A stretch of 64,000 nt of DNA from Torreya grandis (Eukaryota > Streptophyta > Pinopsida > Cupressales > Taxaceae), in assembly GCA_037957365.1 (NCBI GenBank), contig JARHVA010001473.1, positions 821,001 through 885,000 on the forward strand, written 5' to 3'. Positions within the stretch are counted from its first letter, which is position 1. Each line of letters starts with the position of its first letter. The notes below the pieces were generated by a model. It searched no databases, was not told the origin of the DNA, and saw only the letters and a program-made list of their open reading frames with translations. Positions 24,378 through 36,618 of the stretch are shown in pieces. The position numbers and the translations under genes are program-made.

Positions 24378-25634
24378 TGTTATGCATTCTTAAGTTCTTT
24401 CTCGAAGCATCATCCTCTGTTGACCTTAGTCACATGTGATGAGTTTTGAGTGGGGCATATGTATACAAATAATATTTTTAACTTTTATCAAATACTAATG
24501 CTTTACACCTTGCAGGAACCCATCAAGACTCAATCTCTTAGTGCATGGCCTAAGGGGTGCACTAGGAAAGGGGTGGATAGACCATTAGTGCTTTTTAGAA
24601 TTTTTATCTATTATTACCACATATTTCCAATCTAACTATCTCTTAAAACCATTCTCTAAGATATTACTCCTCCCTTGCACACTCCTCCAGTATTTTTTCT
24701 CTTTCTATCCTTCTTTTCCTCACCTAAATCCCTTTTTGTCAATCAGCTCTACTCTGTCAACTAGGTTGACCCTATATGGTTTCAAGATATTTTCACTTAG
24801 GATTTAGGTTAGCCTCTAATTGACCTAGCTTGGGACCTAGTGAATAATTTTCTAGAATTATGTAGGGTTGACTAGGTTGACCCTTTTAGTCAACATTTTT
24901 GGAAGGTTTTAGGGAAAGATCCACCTATAAATACAAAATCATTTCATCATTATTTAAATATGTAATCAATATTTATTATTCACTTGTGCTTCTTTACAAT
25001 CTTCTCTTCCACCATTCTATTTGAGGAGTCTTAGCTTAGGTTTTCTACTTGGAAAATCTAGTCTTGTGGATAAGTCTTATATACTTTGACCTTTCTTAGT
25101 GATCTTTACAAACCATAATAACCTCTTATAAATCCCCTTTAGATAAGGGAGAGATTGAGTCTCTATGGGTTCACATTCAATTAAGTATTCTCTAACTTTG
25201 TTCCTCTCTTTAGTAGATAGAATTAAGTATTGGCTTTGAATAATATTATTCTTCATACTCCATGTATTAGGGTCTTACTCATACTTAGTTTAATTGAGAT
25301 TAGCTTATACATGTTTTTATTATTTAAAAACCCCTCATGATTGTGCCATAAGCTTTGGTGAGCACTATATTATATTTACTTTTATTGTTATTAGATTAGG
25401 TGACATATCAAAACCTAAGACCCCTTAGGGTTATTGCATGATTGTGTTAGACTGGAGGCTTTCAAACCCTCCTTAGCATGGTGTATTATTATAAATGATC
25501 CCATAATTAGGTTTATAAGATCCCCATATTGGTCATGCTCCCACTTAAAAAAATTATTCCCAATCAAAAGTGTAGGTATACTCTATCTTCTCTGAGTTAG
25601 GTTGATTTATAGACATGTTACATATCTGATTGCA
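24378..25634 (+). repeat. 3' LTR of element A
   Basis: Partner of the 5' LTR, in the same order: TTTATCAAATACTAATGCTT, CATCAAGACTCAAT, AAGATATTACTCCTCCCTTG, the TTGACC cluster (24756-24885), TATAAATA at 24926-24933, GAGGAGTCTTAGCTTAGG, and the end GATTGCA at 25628-25634. It has a single copy of the segment that is duplicated in the 5' LTR. The left edge (TGTTATGC at 24378) is inferred from other copies and could be off by up to about 80 bp. Confidence 0.85.
24926..24933 (+). promoter_or_regulatory. TATA box of the 3' LTR
   Basis: TATAAATA in CACCTATAAATAC, aligned with the box at 12535-12542 of the 5' LTR. Confidence 0.65.
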
Positions 25635-26735
25635 TATAGAACCTACTACAGGATGGTGAATTTTAATGGATTTTCTATCCATGTCACCACCTATTTATAT
25701 CTTATAAAACATCAATAATTTATCATACACATCATCAAATGGTTTATATTCTTCATCATGACACAATTGGCCTTATTCCATGTCTTCCATCTCTAATGCT
25801 CCCTCATGGTGTCCACACAACTATACATAATAAAATGTACCATCAGATATAGGTAATAATGTTATTTTATCCAAGGTAATACTAATTAATTATTTAAACA
25901 TGTTCATAATTATGTTATCATGTAAAATTATGTGAAACATTATTACTATGGGTATAGCCCATGGTAATTCAAAATCCACCTTGGCTACTAATCCCATCAA
26001 TTTTTATATCACACCAATCTTGTTTTCCTATTGTTAACTTCATTTCTATTATCCATTTCATTTTTTTTTATGAATCTTAGATTATATCCTTCACTTAAGG
26101 GAGGGGGATAAGATATTTGATAGGGTTTCCATAGATTCATTTAAGACAGATCCATGCTTTGTAGCATGTAACACAAGGTGAATTGACTTATGCAATCATA
26201 ATTAGCTAGATTGAGGAAAATAATGGTCATCACAAAAAAAAAAAAAAAAAGATTATTATCTGAACATACCTTTAAAACCCTCCTAACTATGTTTTATTAA
26301 AAAAAATTGTACACCACCATGGGAAGATATTTTTTCTGAAGGGAACCCATAAATATAACCCCATTATTAGATCAATTAGATGTCACCACTATTTTTAGAG
26401 ATGTAATTTAGTTTTCATACTTTGATAAATAAATTGGGTATGATCAGGATGTTTAAGAGGATTTTTTAATCATATCTAAAGATAATAAGGTTACTATGAA
26501 ATTACTATAGATATGAGTTATTGAGAATTTTATGAGCCAAGTAACTAGTCTTTTATGAATAGGGGAGCTATAGGAGCAAAGATATAGTGTTGAAAATAGA
26601 GAAAAATATTATATAAAGGGAATAAATGTTTAATCATTATCTAAGTAGGGAATGCTTAATCTCTCACTACATTAGGTATGGGCACAAGTTTCCTTATTCA
26701 TTCTTAAATACTTTAATTGTGAGGGGAGACACTCA
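25635..26735. other. Non-coding DNA with one purine tract
   Basis: No coding signal. AAGGGAGGGGGATAAGA at 26097-26113 has the look of an LTR-retrotransposon polypurine tract, but no LTR start could be confirmed after it. An A17 run lies at 26234-26250. Confidence 0.4.
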
Positions 26736-27017
26736 ATGTTATATTCTACTAATTTTAAATTTCTCAACCACTTGAGGTACAACATAAGGATAAATGTTCC
26801 AAAAAATTTGTTGAATATGTTAAAGAGAATGGCTAAAGAATATCAAAAAGGTAAACCAAAGTCATTGTCCCATCACTACCTCAATTATCTCATTATTCAT
26901 AGATGTTTGAGTAGCAGGATACCCAACTTAAATTTGGAAGATTTTTTACAAATACCATTGGTGGAAGATAGTGATGAGGAGGAGGTAGTAGTAGGAACAA
27001 GTGAAGAAGAAGAATAA
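26736..27017 (+). pseudogene. Open frame of 93 codons with acidic C-terminus, unrecognised
   Basis: An uninterrupted frame from ATG 26736 to TAA 27017, among the more gene-like short frames in the window. It contains LLNMLKRMAKEYQKGKPKSL, then IPNLNLEDFLQIPLVEDSDE and a Glu-rich end. The composition (amphipathic, basic then acidic) is protein-like. Glu-rich frames with stops continue downstream to about 27500. I do not recognise the family. It is probably an ORF of an undetermined retroelement or a decayed host gene. Confidence 0.4.
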
Positions 27018-28860
27018 TAAGTATAGGAATAAAAATATGAGGTAAAATAAGTGGAATAAGAATAAATAGCACAATAAGATGATGTAGTTATAATAGAAGA
27101 AGCCACCATGAAAACTCAACAAAAAATAATGGAACAAAAAAAGAGCCTCTAGTAGAAACAAGTGGAATATAGACAAAAAGAAGAAAGAGATTGAATAATT
27201 ACCACTTCCTCATTTGAATCACAAAATGAAGAGGATCATCTAAATCATAATCTTGCTAATAATCCCAAGGCTAAAGCTACAAAAGTTTATAGGAGAAGGT
27301 CGCATAGACTAATAGAAAAGTTATTAATAAAATATACTTCAAAAACCACCATTGTAATTCATATTAGTGAGGTTTCATTATAAGATAAAATGGAAACAAA
27401 AGAAACTAGCACTTCCATAGCTAGCAATAATATTGAAGAATACTATACTTCCCATGATTCTAAACCTATAGATTTAAATGAAATGGAACATGAAAATTAA
27501 TTAATTGAAAATAATATGGGAAGAGGAGATGAATAGATGTAAGAACATTATGAAATTAGAGAACAAACACTCCTTAAGAGACATGCAACAAGCTGAATTT
27601 TACATGTGTTAAGCTCGTAGGTAAATTGTTCTATTGAGGATAAATTTTAAGATGTTTGAATAGGGTAATAACTTTGGATACATTGGAAAATGTGGATTCA
27701 TAGCTTCAAGACCCATTTATACCCATTGAGTCTTAGCATATAGGACGTGATACAAAATAGCTAGTAGTTCAATATCATCCTAACATTATTATCGCTAAAA
27801 AATCTATTGCATCTATTTATACTTAAATAGATAAACTAGACCAATCATTTATTTTATTTGAAATATATCTAAAGGGAGATGATTAATTTTAGAGTGAACA
27901 ATTTAGTTGGTTTAAACATTATGGTAATTTGAAGAAAGAGAACAAATAATTAAAAAATAAATTCTAGGAGGGTACATAAAAAAATCTTGAAACTAGAATC
28001 AAAAGTGGAAGAGTTGGTTTGGTTAATAGATTAGTTACTAAATTTTATACCACTTTCCCAAGTGTATGCCATATATCTTGAAGAGAAATGGCTAAAATTG
28101 TAGTTTACAATGGTTTATTGTGATCTTCCCCATATGGTAATATTACTCAATATTTATTTGATATACATAAAAGTGGCACTCCTAAGGTACAATCTCAATA
28201 TGTGAATTTGATATACATGTATAATTGTGTTATCCCCCATAATGTGTAATGGAACCCTAATATTTATATAGGAGATGTTTAACTTAAATATTTCTCTTCA
28301 TATTTTATAAATGAGAATAAAAGGGGTTAATAGTTGAAATATTATAGAGAAAAATAAAAATAATGTACTTTTATGATTATAGGGGAGGCTACTCAACCTG
28401 AGGAAATAGTGCATGAATGGGTTTCCTTGATGAAAAGGAGAGAGATTACTTCAAGATTTGTGAAAGAGCAATTGGAAGGTCAGAACCACTATCTCATATT
28501 GTCAACCATAATGGGGAGAGAAGTATTTGGATCTTGCATAACTATATGGAAAGAGTTTACCCATTAATTGAAGAAGAAATAACCATTATTTAGATATAAT
28601 ATAAAAGTTTCCCTTGATCATGTTCACACCTATATTGAAATTTCAATAAGAAAGGAACCAAACTTGTTTTCTATCACTTTTCAAGAGCCACCACTTTGGT
28701 ATCCTATTATATATTGGACAAGGGTAGAGCTAGTTAATGAGAGAGTGGAAAACAAGAGATGGTAGAAAATGGAGGCTCACCATGGATTCTATGGTAAATA
28801 GAGGATTGGGATATTTGAACCCTTTTACTTTAGATTGTTATGTGTCCTTTAAATGTATAA
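27018..28860 (+). pseudogene. Decayed coding region, unrecognised
   Basis: Continues the + strand signal of the preceding frame. Protein-like pieces separated by stops include NLVTRFYTTFPSV-like text near 28020-28060 (seen as RLVTKFYTTFPSVCHIS), an open stretch at 28373-28567 with EIVHEWVSLMKRREITSRFV, and SLDHVHTYIEISIRKEPNLF near 28610-28670. Codon-scale composition differs from the flanks. No polymerase, integrase or zinc knuckle motif was found, so a function is not proposed. Confidence 0.4.
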
Positions 28861-29210
28861 GATTATTTCTCAATGATTAACAACACATTAATTTTTGGGT
28901 GTGATGAGTCATGTAATTCGTATACTTTTAACCCATAAAAAATTATATTTGAGCATCTCATTGATATAACTCTTTAGGCATGCTTTGTATATTTTCCTAC
29001 TAAAGAACTAAGAAACATGATGCATATATGATATTTGTTTATATGAATGAAATATTTTTACATTGTGATTAAGATGCATTATGGTTATATTTCCTATTTT
29101 GGTTTATTTATTATTTATGTGTTCAAAAAATGTGAGTAAACAAGACTAACATGTAATAATTCTAGGTAGTTACAATTAGTAACAATTTGGGTAGTGACGG
29201 TCATAGTAAC
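28861..29210. other. Non-coding, nothing recognised
   Basis: Short AT-rich stretch between the decayed coding region and a local tandem repeat. Confidence 0.4.
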
Positions 29211-29560
29211 TATGTAGTGTTATGGGTAGTGACATCCCATAGAAAATAAGTGATGAAATTTTAGCTACATGGAGACTGTCATTTTAACCTAGAAACTAAG
29301 TGATGAACTTTTAGATATTAGAGACCACCATGTTAAACTTATAACAATTGATAATAGCTTGTTTTGACCTATAGTAGTTATAACGATGCCTTGAGGTTGT
29401 TACCAGTAAATGTGTAGTGTTATGGGTAGTGACATCCCATAGAAACTAATTGATGAACTTTTAGCTATTGGATACTACCATGTTAAACCTATAACAATTT
29501 ATAATAGCCTACTTTGACTTGTAGTAGTTATAACGATGTCTTGAGTTTGTTACCCATGAT
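29211..29560. repeat. Tandem repeat, period about 200 bp, with nested sub-repeat
   Basis: TGTAGTGTTATGGGTAGTGA at about 29213 recurs at 29413 with the following CATCCCATAGAAA and onward. Within the first unit a block beginning TAGAAAATAAGTGATGAA repeats about 52 bp later as TAGAAACTAAGTGATGAA. The second unit is shorter because it has the nested block once. Confidence 0.85.
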
Positions 29561-32439
29561 GGAAGAAGTTGGAGAATGGTTCTTGCATGTCAAAAGTTGA
29601 CATCTATGGTTAAGGAAGTTGGTAATGGATCTTCATCATTGGACCAAAATTTTATTATTATTAACTCTTAAATAGAAATTTCCATGTTCTATTTTTATGT
29701 AGCCATTACTAGTAACATTCTATTTTATACTTATTCCTAATTATGTTTTATATTCTTAGCATTTAATGCTAGGAAATAATAGATGGCCACATTTGTAGAT
29801 AATGTAGTAGGGACTTAGGCCATGAACAATAAAGTAATAAAAAAATTAAGTGTGAATAGAAAAATTATTATCAACAGTTATATTTGTAACCATTATTGTA
29901 GAAAATTTTAATTGTTAAAATATTATGAATGAAATTAGTATTCTAAATTAAAAGTGTTAACAATTAAGAGGAGTATCATAACTCAAACCCAAGCAAGGAT
30001 GGCCCTCTTAAGAGGAGTTTTAGTGAAGAACCTAGATTTCAGATTAGTCAATAGAATTGGTGTGTAATTATTTATTTATATCCTTTGAATTATTTAAATG
30101 TGTGAGTTAAGTATTGTAATTAATTCCTACATTGTTCAAATAAGTTTGAATTATTTTTACTTTATTAAAGGCAGATTCAATCACATTCAATTCATTTAAT
30201 TTCATTTATTTCTTAAAAGTGTGATTTACTTCCAAGTACTTTGAATTTATGTAATTTCCTTTATGCAAGTGTGCTCCTATATATAATTGATACAAGTTAA
30301 TAAGTGAGTAAGTATTACACAAACTATGCCAACATCTTGTTAAATATAAACACAACTTGGGTTGACAATTAGTGAAGTAGTTTATTTTATAAACCAAGTG
30401 GTTGTTCCATCTTATAGACTAGATTGTATGTTTATAGATTGGTCTACATCATTTTAATTTATGGTAAAAATTATGCTCGTCAATTGACTCATCTCATGCC
30501 AATAAATAATCAATTATAATATTAAAATCCTTTTTTTGATTAGGCTCATATGTTACATATGCCAGTGGTATGATAAAGTATCCAAAGAGTCCCATAAAAA
30601 TAGATAATATGTCTAAGCTTATTCCTATCTAGAATTGGTCAAGAAATCTTGTTATACAAATATGAAAATTCAAAGGGAGTGCTATATTCTTTCCAATTCA
30701 ACCATCAGTCATAAGGAGTAAGTCATATCAGAGTCTGAAGCACCTAAAATCCAAGCCAAAGTTTTTATTTTCAAAGTATCAAAATCTAGATCACATGGTG
30801 CATTCATTAAAGGAGAACTATTTCACACATAAACCTAAAGGGGAGAATTAAATGTGGTTTTACTTCCCTATTCAAAGTATTGGGTACATAGGTAATGCTC
30901 AATGATGTATTATGGATTGGTTGGTTTAGCTCAACCCATATTGTTTCTCTTTTTATAGACCAAAACCTAGTTTCAAAAGTAGACCTAGGGTTTCAGAGAA
31001 ATGGAAATAAGTTTTTATAATTATGATAAAAATGGATACTAAATATCACACACAAAGACATATTAGAATCACATGTAGCAGCCTATTTAGGAACAAAAAA
31101 ATAGAACTTACCCACATGAAAAATTTAAGTTGTAAAACAAAATGTGAGTTGGTATCATCCCAAGTTGAATGATTCTACTACATTCAAAGACTCAAATCTT
31201 GACATGAATGATTAATGATCTAGTTTACAACCATTCTTATAATTTGTATTTGTAGACATGTTAAATTCTAACACATTTAGTGTCATAATTAACTTTGTTT
31301 AATATTGACATACTAGTTCATCTATCATTCTAAATTTTAATTTCATCATAAAATAATTTCCATCCCTTTTTTGAATAATTAATTAATTAATAACACATGC
31401 TTAATTTTATAAACCTAATTAAAATCTATAACTTCCAAGTCACCAAACATATTTCATATTTTTCTCAACCAAATTTTGAGTCATTCAACCATCTCCTTAA
31501 CTTCCTCAACTTATTATTGAGTCATTAATGAATCTTTCAACTAACTTGGTGTCTCATCCAACTACGATGACTCATTCATGATATATTTTCAACTACCAAC
31601 TAGATTTCTTCTATTCTATCAAACACATGAAGAATTGGTATCTTTAACTTGGATGAGGACTAAAATCCAACCATACAAAATTAACATAATCCAATAAATT
31701 CATATTTATCCTAGCCATTCATCTTCTTACCCAAAATACTATAAATGGAAGTGTTATCCTCCATTTTCATCACGTACCTTCAAGTTATTGAACTACTTTA
31801 AAAATTATCCTATGCATCCATTGAGAAATCAAGATCATACACCCATACACTACTGAATTCCCTTTGCTTAAATAATTGAGTTGAGCATCCACATACCAAT
31901 AATTACTAGCAAACCCAATTAACTCAATGGAGGTGATGTACTTCATTTGCATGATGGTATTGTAAGTATTTCTTTTGTTTTCATTTGTTTTCAATATCTT
32001 AATATGAGGTTCTAGATTAAATTTAGAATAGGAATATTACATTCATTTATTTTCCTCGTTCACATAGGTTTTAAAATTTAGCTATCATAGTATTCAATCT
32101 CAAACCTGCATAGTATAGTAAAATGTGAAGCATCTTAATCCTCTTAGGATTTTCCATAAATAAAAAATTCAATTGTCATATTATATCTTTCCTTTTACAT
32201 TTAGATTTTTATTTACATTATATACACCAAATTTTTGTCACATGTACTTTATGATGTTAATTATTGACATATTTCAAACAACTTAACTTACAAAACTCTT
32301 ATTCACCACTCCTCTAGTTCTTTTATCTATATGTGGATTTGACCCCTCTATTTCTCATCGCTACTACATATTTCCAATAAAATGCTCAAACTATCTCACT
32401 CTCAAAATGTTACAAACCTCATGATAATCATCCTTGATT
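29561..32439. other. Non-coding AT-rich DNA, nothing recognised
   Basis: About 2.9 kb with only short frames. No TE motif, RNA gene or strong repeat seen on either strand. Confidence 0.4.
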
Positions 32440-32940
32440 TGCTGGGAAAGGTCCACACTAGGTAGATAGGTCTCCTGTTGTAGACCTATCCACCTAGTAT
32501 AGCCCTATCCCCACACCATTTAACAGCTAGTTTCTAAACTTGAAATATTCTTATGGGTCTTCTTGCACATTTCATAAGGTCATCTAAAATAAATTGTTAA
32601 AGGGTTTCACTATAAATATAAATCAAAGATCATTGATTATTCTCATCTTAGAATTATCTATTGAGAACTTATAACTATTACACATTGGTAAAATATGCCC
32701 TAGTATTCCTAAATTCAATATCATTCACTATGAGTAGTTACAAGCTAAGTTCAAAGCATTCTAAATTAAATCAAGAGATAACATTGTCAAGTATCAAATT
32801 CAAAATTGTAGTTGCATATATGTATTCATAGATCATAATTTCAAAATCACTCTAATTGGGATAACTATGTGTTGTTTAATTCTATCCTTATAGTATTTGT
32901 ATATGTAGGTATTTGTTAATCTTCAAAGGGGGTGATTCAG
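32440..32940 (+). other. Possible LTR fragment with hairpin and TATA box
   Basis: A 17-bp inverted repeat at 32457-32498 stands about 110 bp upstream of TATAAATATA (32611-32620). This is the same layout as in the element-A LTR (palindromes, then TATAAATA). Sequence similarity to that LTR is otherwise weak, and no partner copy was found, so this is tentative. Confidence 0.35.
32457..32498. repeat. Hairpin, 17-bp arms, 8-nt loop
   Basis: Left arm ACTAGGTAGATAGGTCT (32457-32473), loop CCTGTTGT, right arm AGACCTATCCACCTAGT (32482-32498). One mismatched pair. Confidence 0.95.
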
Positions 32941-33612
32941 GTCATCTCAACCCATTACACTCTCCCTTTGATTTTGACAATTTTCTATATCTCAAAAGTA
33001 CCCCTAAGGTTTCTAAGGGAAAGATAAGGGAAAAAATGATTTCTACATAGAATCTATATAATATAAATATCTAAGCTCACTCAATAGACATAGGCATATA
33101 AAACAAAGTAGTTATAGTTATGCCACAATCAATACGGATAGAACTATAGTTAATAGACATGACCGACCTGCACTACTATCCATTGAACACAAACTTTTCT
33201 ATACATAATCAAAATATATGGCCATGAACCTCAACTATCACAATCTTATCCTATTCTAATTTCCATTGTCAAACATTAGTTACAATCAACTAGAATTCAA
33301 AAAAATAAGTGTCTCATTATTGCTTGTACTTAATATTTTTAGCATATGACATTTGTCAATTTTAGTTTTAGTCAATTTTGATTTACATTTTGATTTATGA
33401 TTAAAATAAGGAATTCAATCTAAAAACCCTAATTCAAATATAAATTCTATATAAGTGATAAATTAAATCTAGTAAAGAATGTTTTAATTTCTTTTAGTGT
33501 ATGGGAATCATGAATTCAGATAAAACCCTAAAACAAATATTAAAAAAAATACTTAAAATATATGGGTTCACTAATATGTTTTACCCTTTTTTAATTTAAC
33601 AAGTAAATGTTG

Positions 33613-33654
<42 letters not shown>

Positions 33655-33739
33655 ATTGAAATATATGAAATTTAATCATAAATCAAAATGTGAATACATA
33701 TTCAATTATAAATACCTAAGGGTTGCATTTGTGAAGTCC
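32941..33739. other. Non-coding AT-rich DNA with an AT microsatellite
   Basis: Contains a pure (TA)n run at 33614-33650. Nothing else supported. Confidence 0.6.
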
Positions 33740-34490
33740 ATAAAGATCAAATAGTTAATATGATAACACTAATAGAAGAGTTGAAAAATAAAAACTAATA
33801 TTTTAGTGCAAGTATCACATCACATGAAAATAATCTCACATATACAAATAATCCAGATCATTCTAATTATAATCATATATCTACATCTCTATCCAAATAT
33901 TTAGTGCCTAAAAAGACTTCATATTAATATTGGAAGCCAAAACCTGGTATATCTAAAACTAGTGGTTCAAAAAATGTACAAAAGGATAATAAGAGGTCAA
34001 GTGAGATTTCAAGATAAATGATTCAAAATAATTTGATCACAATAAATCCTATGCATCCTCTAAGGAGATCAAAATACTATTGTGCATATCATAGAATGCA
34101 TATGCATCATACAAGTACTTATTAGGATTCGAAGAATAAAATACAAAATATCATTGATAATGGTGATCCTATAATAGATAAATTAATCAAGAAACACACT
34201 CAAACTATGATTACATCTCAAAAGTAACAAGTGCAAGAATAAAAAATGGCAAAATCAAAACATGGTTATAAAAGGAAAAATTAGAGCAAGAAATGATTCA
34301 AAATAAAACATTAGAATAAGAAAGGTTATAAAAGGCAAAATTAGAGAAAAAAGGTTACAAGAGGAAAAATAAAGGTTTAAAAAATAAAAATTACAAAGGG
34401 AACAAACTAAAAATAATTTAATCAAAGATAATTCACTAAAAAATAAGTCATAAAAATAAAATCAAGTTAAGCAATAAAACATCCTTAAGA
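33740..34490 (+). pseudogene. gag-like fossil with degenerate zinc knuckle
   Basis: In + frames: SLSKYLVPKKTSY, KSKYYCAYHRMHMHHTSTY near 34068-34128, then DSKNKIQNIIDNGDPIIDKL near 34130-34190. The pattern C-x2-H...H-H-x3-[C] followed by LK.KIQ.LID.G is the form seen in gag proteins of Tat/Athila-type elements. The last Cys position reads Tyr (TAC/TAT class change). A Lys-rich stretch with GYKRKN-like repeats follows (34260-34400). Stops break the frame. Confidence 0.55.
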
Positions 34491-34862
34491 AAGGGTTTAT
34501 CACAAAGGATATTCAAAATAAATATATACTTAAAAAGATTAATGCTAAAAATGTGATTTTTAAGGATTCAACCATTATATCTAATTCATGCATGGAGGGA
34601 AAATATAAGTCCAATACAAAAAAATCCATGATTACATCTCCAAGTCAATAATTCAAAGGATAAACCATTTTTATGCCTAGTATCCAAATAATGATACCAT
34701 ATTCTTATCCAATTTACAATGATATGCAAGTTCCAGAGAATGATGAACCTAATCAATAGAAATATAAATCCAATAAGATAACTCTAATATATGGTGCAGT
34801 TTTTTTTTCATATACATATGAAAATTATGATAAGAGCAATATAACACAATTATGGGACCAAA

Positions 34863-34863
<1 letters not shown>

Positions 34864-34897
<34 letters not shown>

Positions 34898-34910
34898 TGT
34901 TGTTGTTGTT
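34864..34910. repeat. (ATG)10 followed by (TTG)n microsatellite
   Basis: Ten ATG/GAT triplets at 34864-34893, then TTTTTGTTGTTGTTGTT. On the minus strand this makes a His-rich frame, which is an artefact. Confidence 0.95.
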
Positions 34911-35401
34911 TTCTATTGTTATGTATATTATGTATAAGATATTATCAATGGCATAGAACATGCATTTTGACATCCCTTTAATGAGATACTTGATTGGTAA
35001 CACAAAAATTTATTGTACATAGATTCTTCATACCTCTTTGTCCACTTTACTCTTCTATCTTGGCACACATGTGTTCATATGCATTTACATGTACCTTTAT
35101 TCTATTCCTTGAATTTTATTCATTGACCTTTGTATTTATCCATCCTAATTCAAACATATTGTAGCAAATATAATGCACATATTTTATGGCATGCTATTTT
35201 CTCATTCTGTACATCCTTGGCTACCATTTGAGCTTAAATGATTGTACACTCTTACTTCTACATAATACATGAGCACATATTTATACTTGACCATTGGGTT
35301 CATGCATATTATTATCTCCACATATGATTTTAAGTTACATTTTTGTGATATACATATTTATTAGAATCATATTTCTTGTTTCCACTTTCTCCACATTTCC
35401 A
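34911..35401. other. Non-coding, nothing recognised
   Basis: AT-rich flank of the LTR that follows. Confidence 0.4.
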
Positions 35402-36618
35402 TGTTATCATATGTAGTGCACATAATGTCTTGACACATGTTGTGGATTGTGAATATACATAATATTTTTAAAATTTATAAATTATTGATGATTTATGTAT
35501 TGAAATAACTCATTGAGTCTCAATATCTTTGATTTCATGCCTTATAAAGTTCACCAAGAAATGCTTGGGTAGACCATTGGTGCTTCATAAGATTGTTGTC
35601 CCCTATACCACCACTTTTTATCAATCCAACCTTCTCCTAAACACTTTCCTAATCATTATATCCTATCTTGAACACTCCTCCAACCATTTACCACGTATAT
35701 TATCCCCTTCCTAATCCTAAAACCCTTTTTTATGGTTTACATTACACTATCAGCCCCATCGACCTTGTAATCAAATTAATAAAACATATTAAGAGTCTAG
35801 GTCGGACCCTAGCCAGTCTAGACCAATACCTAATTTTTTTTATCAATAATGATATAGATTGAATTGGGATAACCCTATTGGATAAATTTTTTAAAGTTTT
35901 AGGATTATATTCAACTATATATGCACATTCATTTCCATCATTTATTGAGAAGAAAAGAAGAAGAATGAATGAATTGTGTATCTGATCTTCCACCATTATA
36001 CTTGAGGAGTCATAGCTTAGGGTCTATACTTGGATAAGGATATTATTTTATATAAAAGTCTTGGATTTTTTGAACTTTATTAGTGATCCTTACAAACCAT
36101 AATAACTTCTTTCTAAGAACCTTTGGCCAAAGGAGATATCGAGTCTCAACAAGTTAGTCTTTAAGGTAAGTATCTCTAACTTTACTCCTCTATTTTAGTA
36201 GATAAAAGTAGCATACGTAATTGATTTTTCATATATTTATCTCCCCATACATTAATATTTTACTTGTATATATCTTAAATAGGATTCTCATATGCATGTT
36301 TACTTTTACATTTACTAACTCCCACTTTGTACCACAAGCTTTAGTGAAAACTAGATTAGATTTTGCTTTACTTGTCATTTACTTTGTGAATATGAAAATG
36401 TAGGACCTAGATAGGGTTATTACATAGTGTTACTTGACTAGAGTCTTTGGAACCCTCTCTAGTGAATTTATTATGGCAATATATCCCTTGGTTAGGTCTA
36501 GAAGATCCATCTTGGTCATTACCCTAAATATCTAATGTATCAACAATTGAAAGTGTAAGTAGGATTTATCTTCTTTGACATATGATTGATTAATAGATCA
36601 ATTCCATTTCATTTTGCA
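35402..36618 (+). repeat. LTR of a second element-A-type retrotransposon
   Basis: Shares with the element A LTRs, in order: GAGTCTCAATATCTTTGA, GGTGCTTCATAAGATTGTTG, ATTATACTTGAGGAGTC, TTAGTGATCCTTACAAACCA, the AAGTATC/TCTAACTT junction, and GATT...TTTTGCA at the end (36611-36618). TGGTGAACC follows after 7 nt, as in element A. The core promoter region is more diverged, with TATATATG near 35920 in place of TATAAATA. Confidence 0.8.

Larger units (their letters stand above)
11937..25634 (+). mobile_element. Tat-like Ty3/gypsy LTR retrotransposon (element A), nearly complete, inactive
   Basis: A + strand element of about 13.7 kb with two recognisable LTRs, a 7-nt spacer to a candidate primer site, a 1.7-kb leader, gag, protease, RT, RNase H, a second RNase H, integrase and a 2.2-kb 3' UTR. 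The second RNase H after the first, a protease strand ending YNILLVHPWTH, and the large size place it in the Tat lineage (Tat/Ogre-type). The LTRs differ at many positions and the coding region is full of stops, so insertion is old. The outer edges are approximate: TGTTAT...TGCA limits were inferred by comparing four LTR copies in the window. A convincing target duplication was not found. Confidence 0.85.

Noticed and set aside
24450..24635. Frame with SLSAWPKGCTRKG, also echoed on the minus strand at 43.7 kb
   Set aside because: The same string recurs because both sites are copies of one LTR. Frame breaks in the other copies argue against a protein.
26897..27176. Ser/Tyr/Leu-rich minus-strand frames
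   Set aside because: They are shadows of the Glu/Lys-rich + strand region 26736-27176.
34749..35003. Minus-strand frame with a run of ten His residues, possible metal-binding peptide
   Set aside because: The His run is the ATG/GAT microsatellite read in reverse, and the rest has no coding character.
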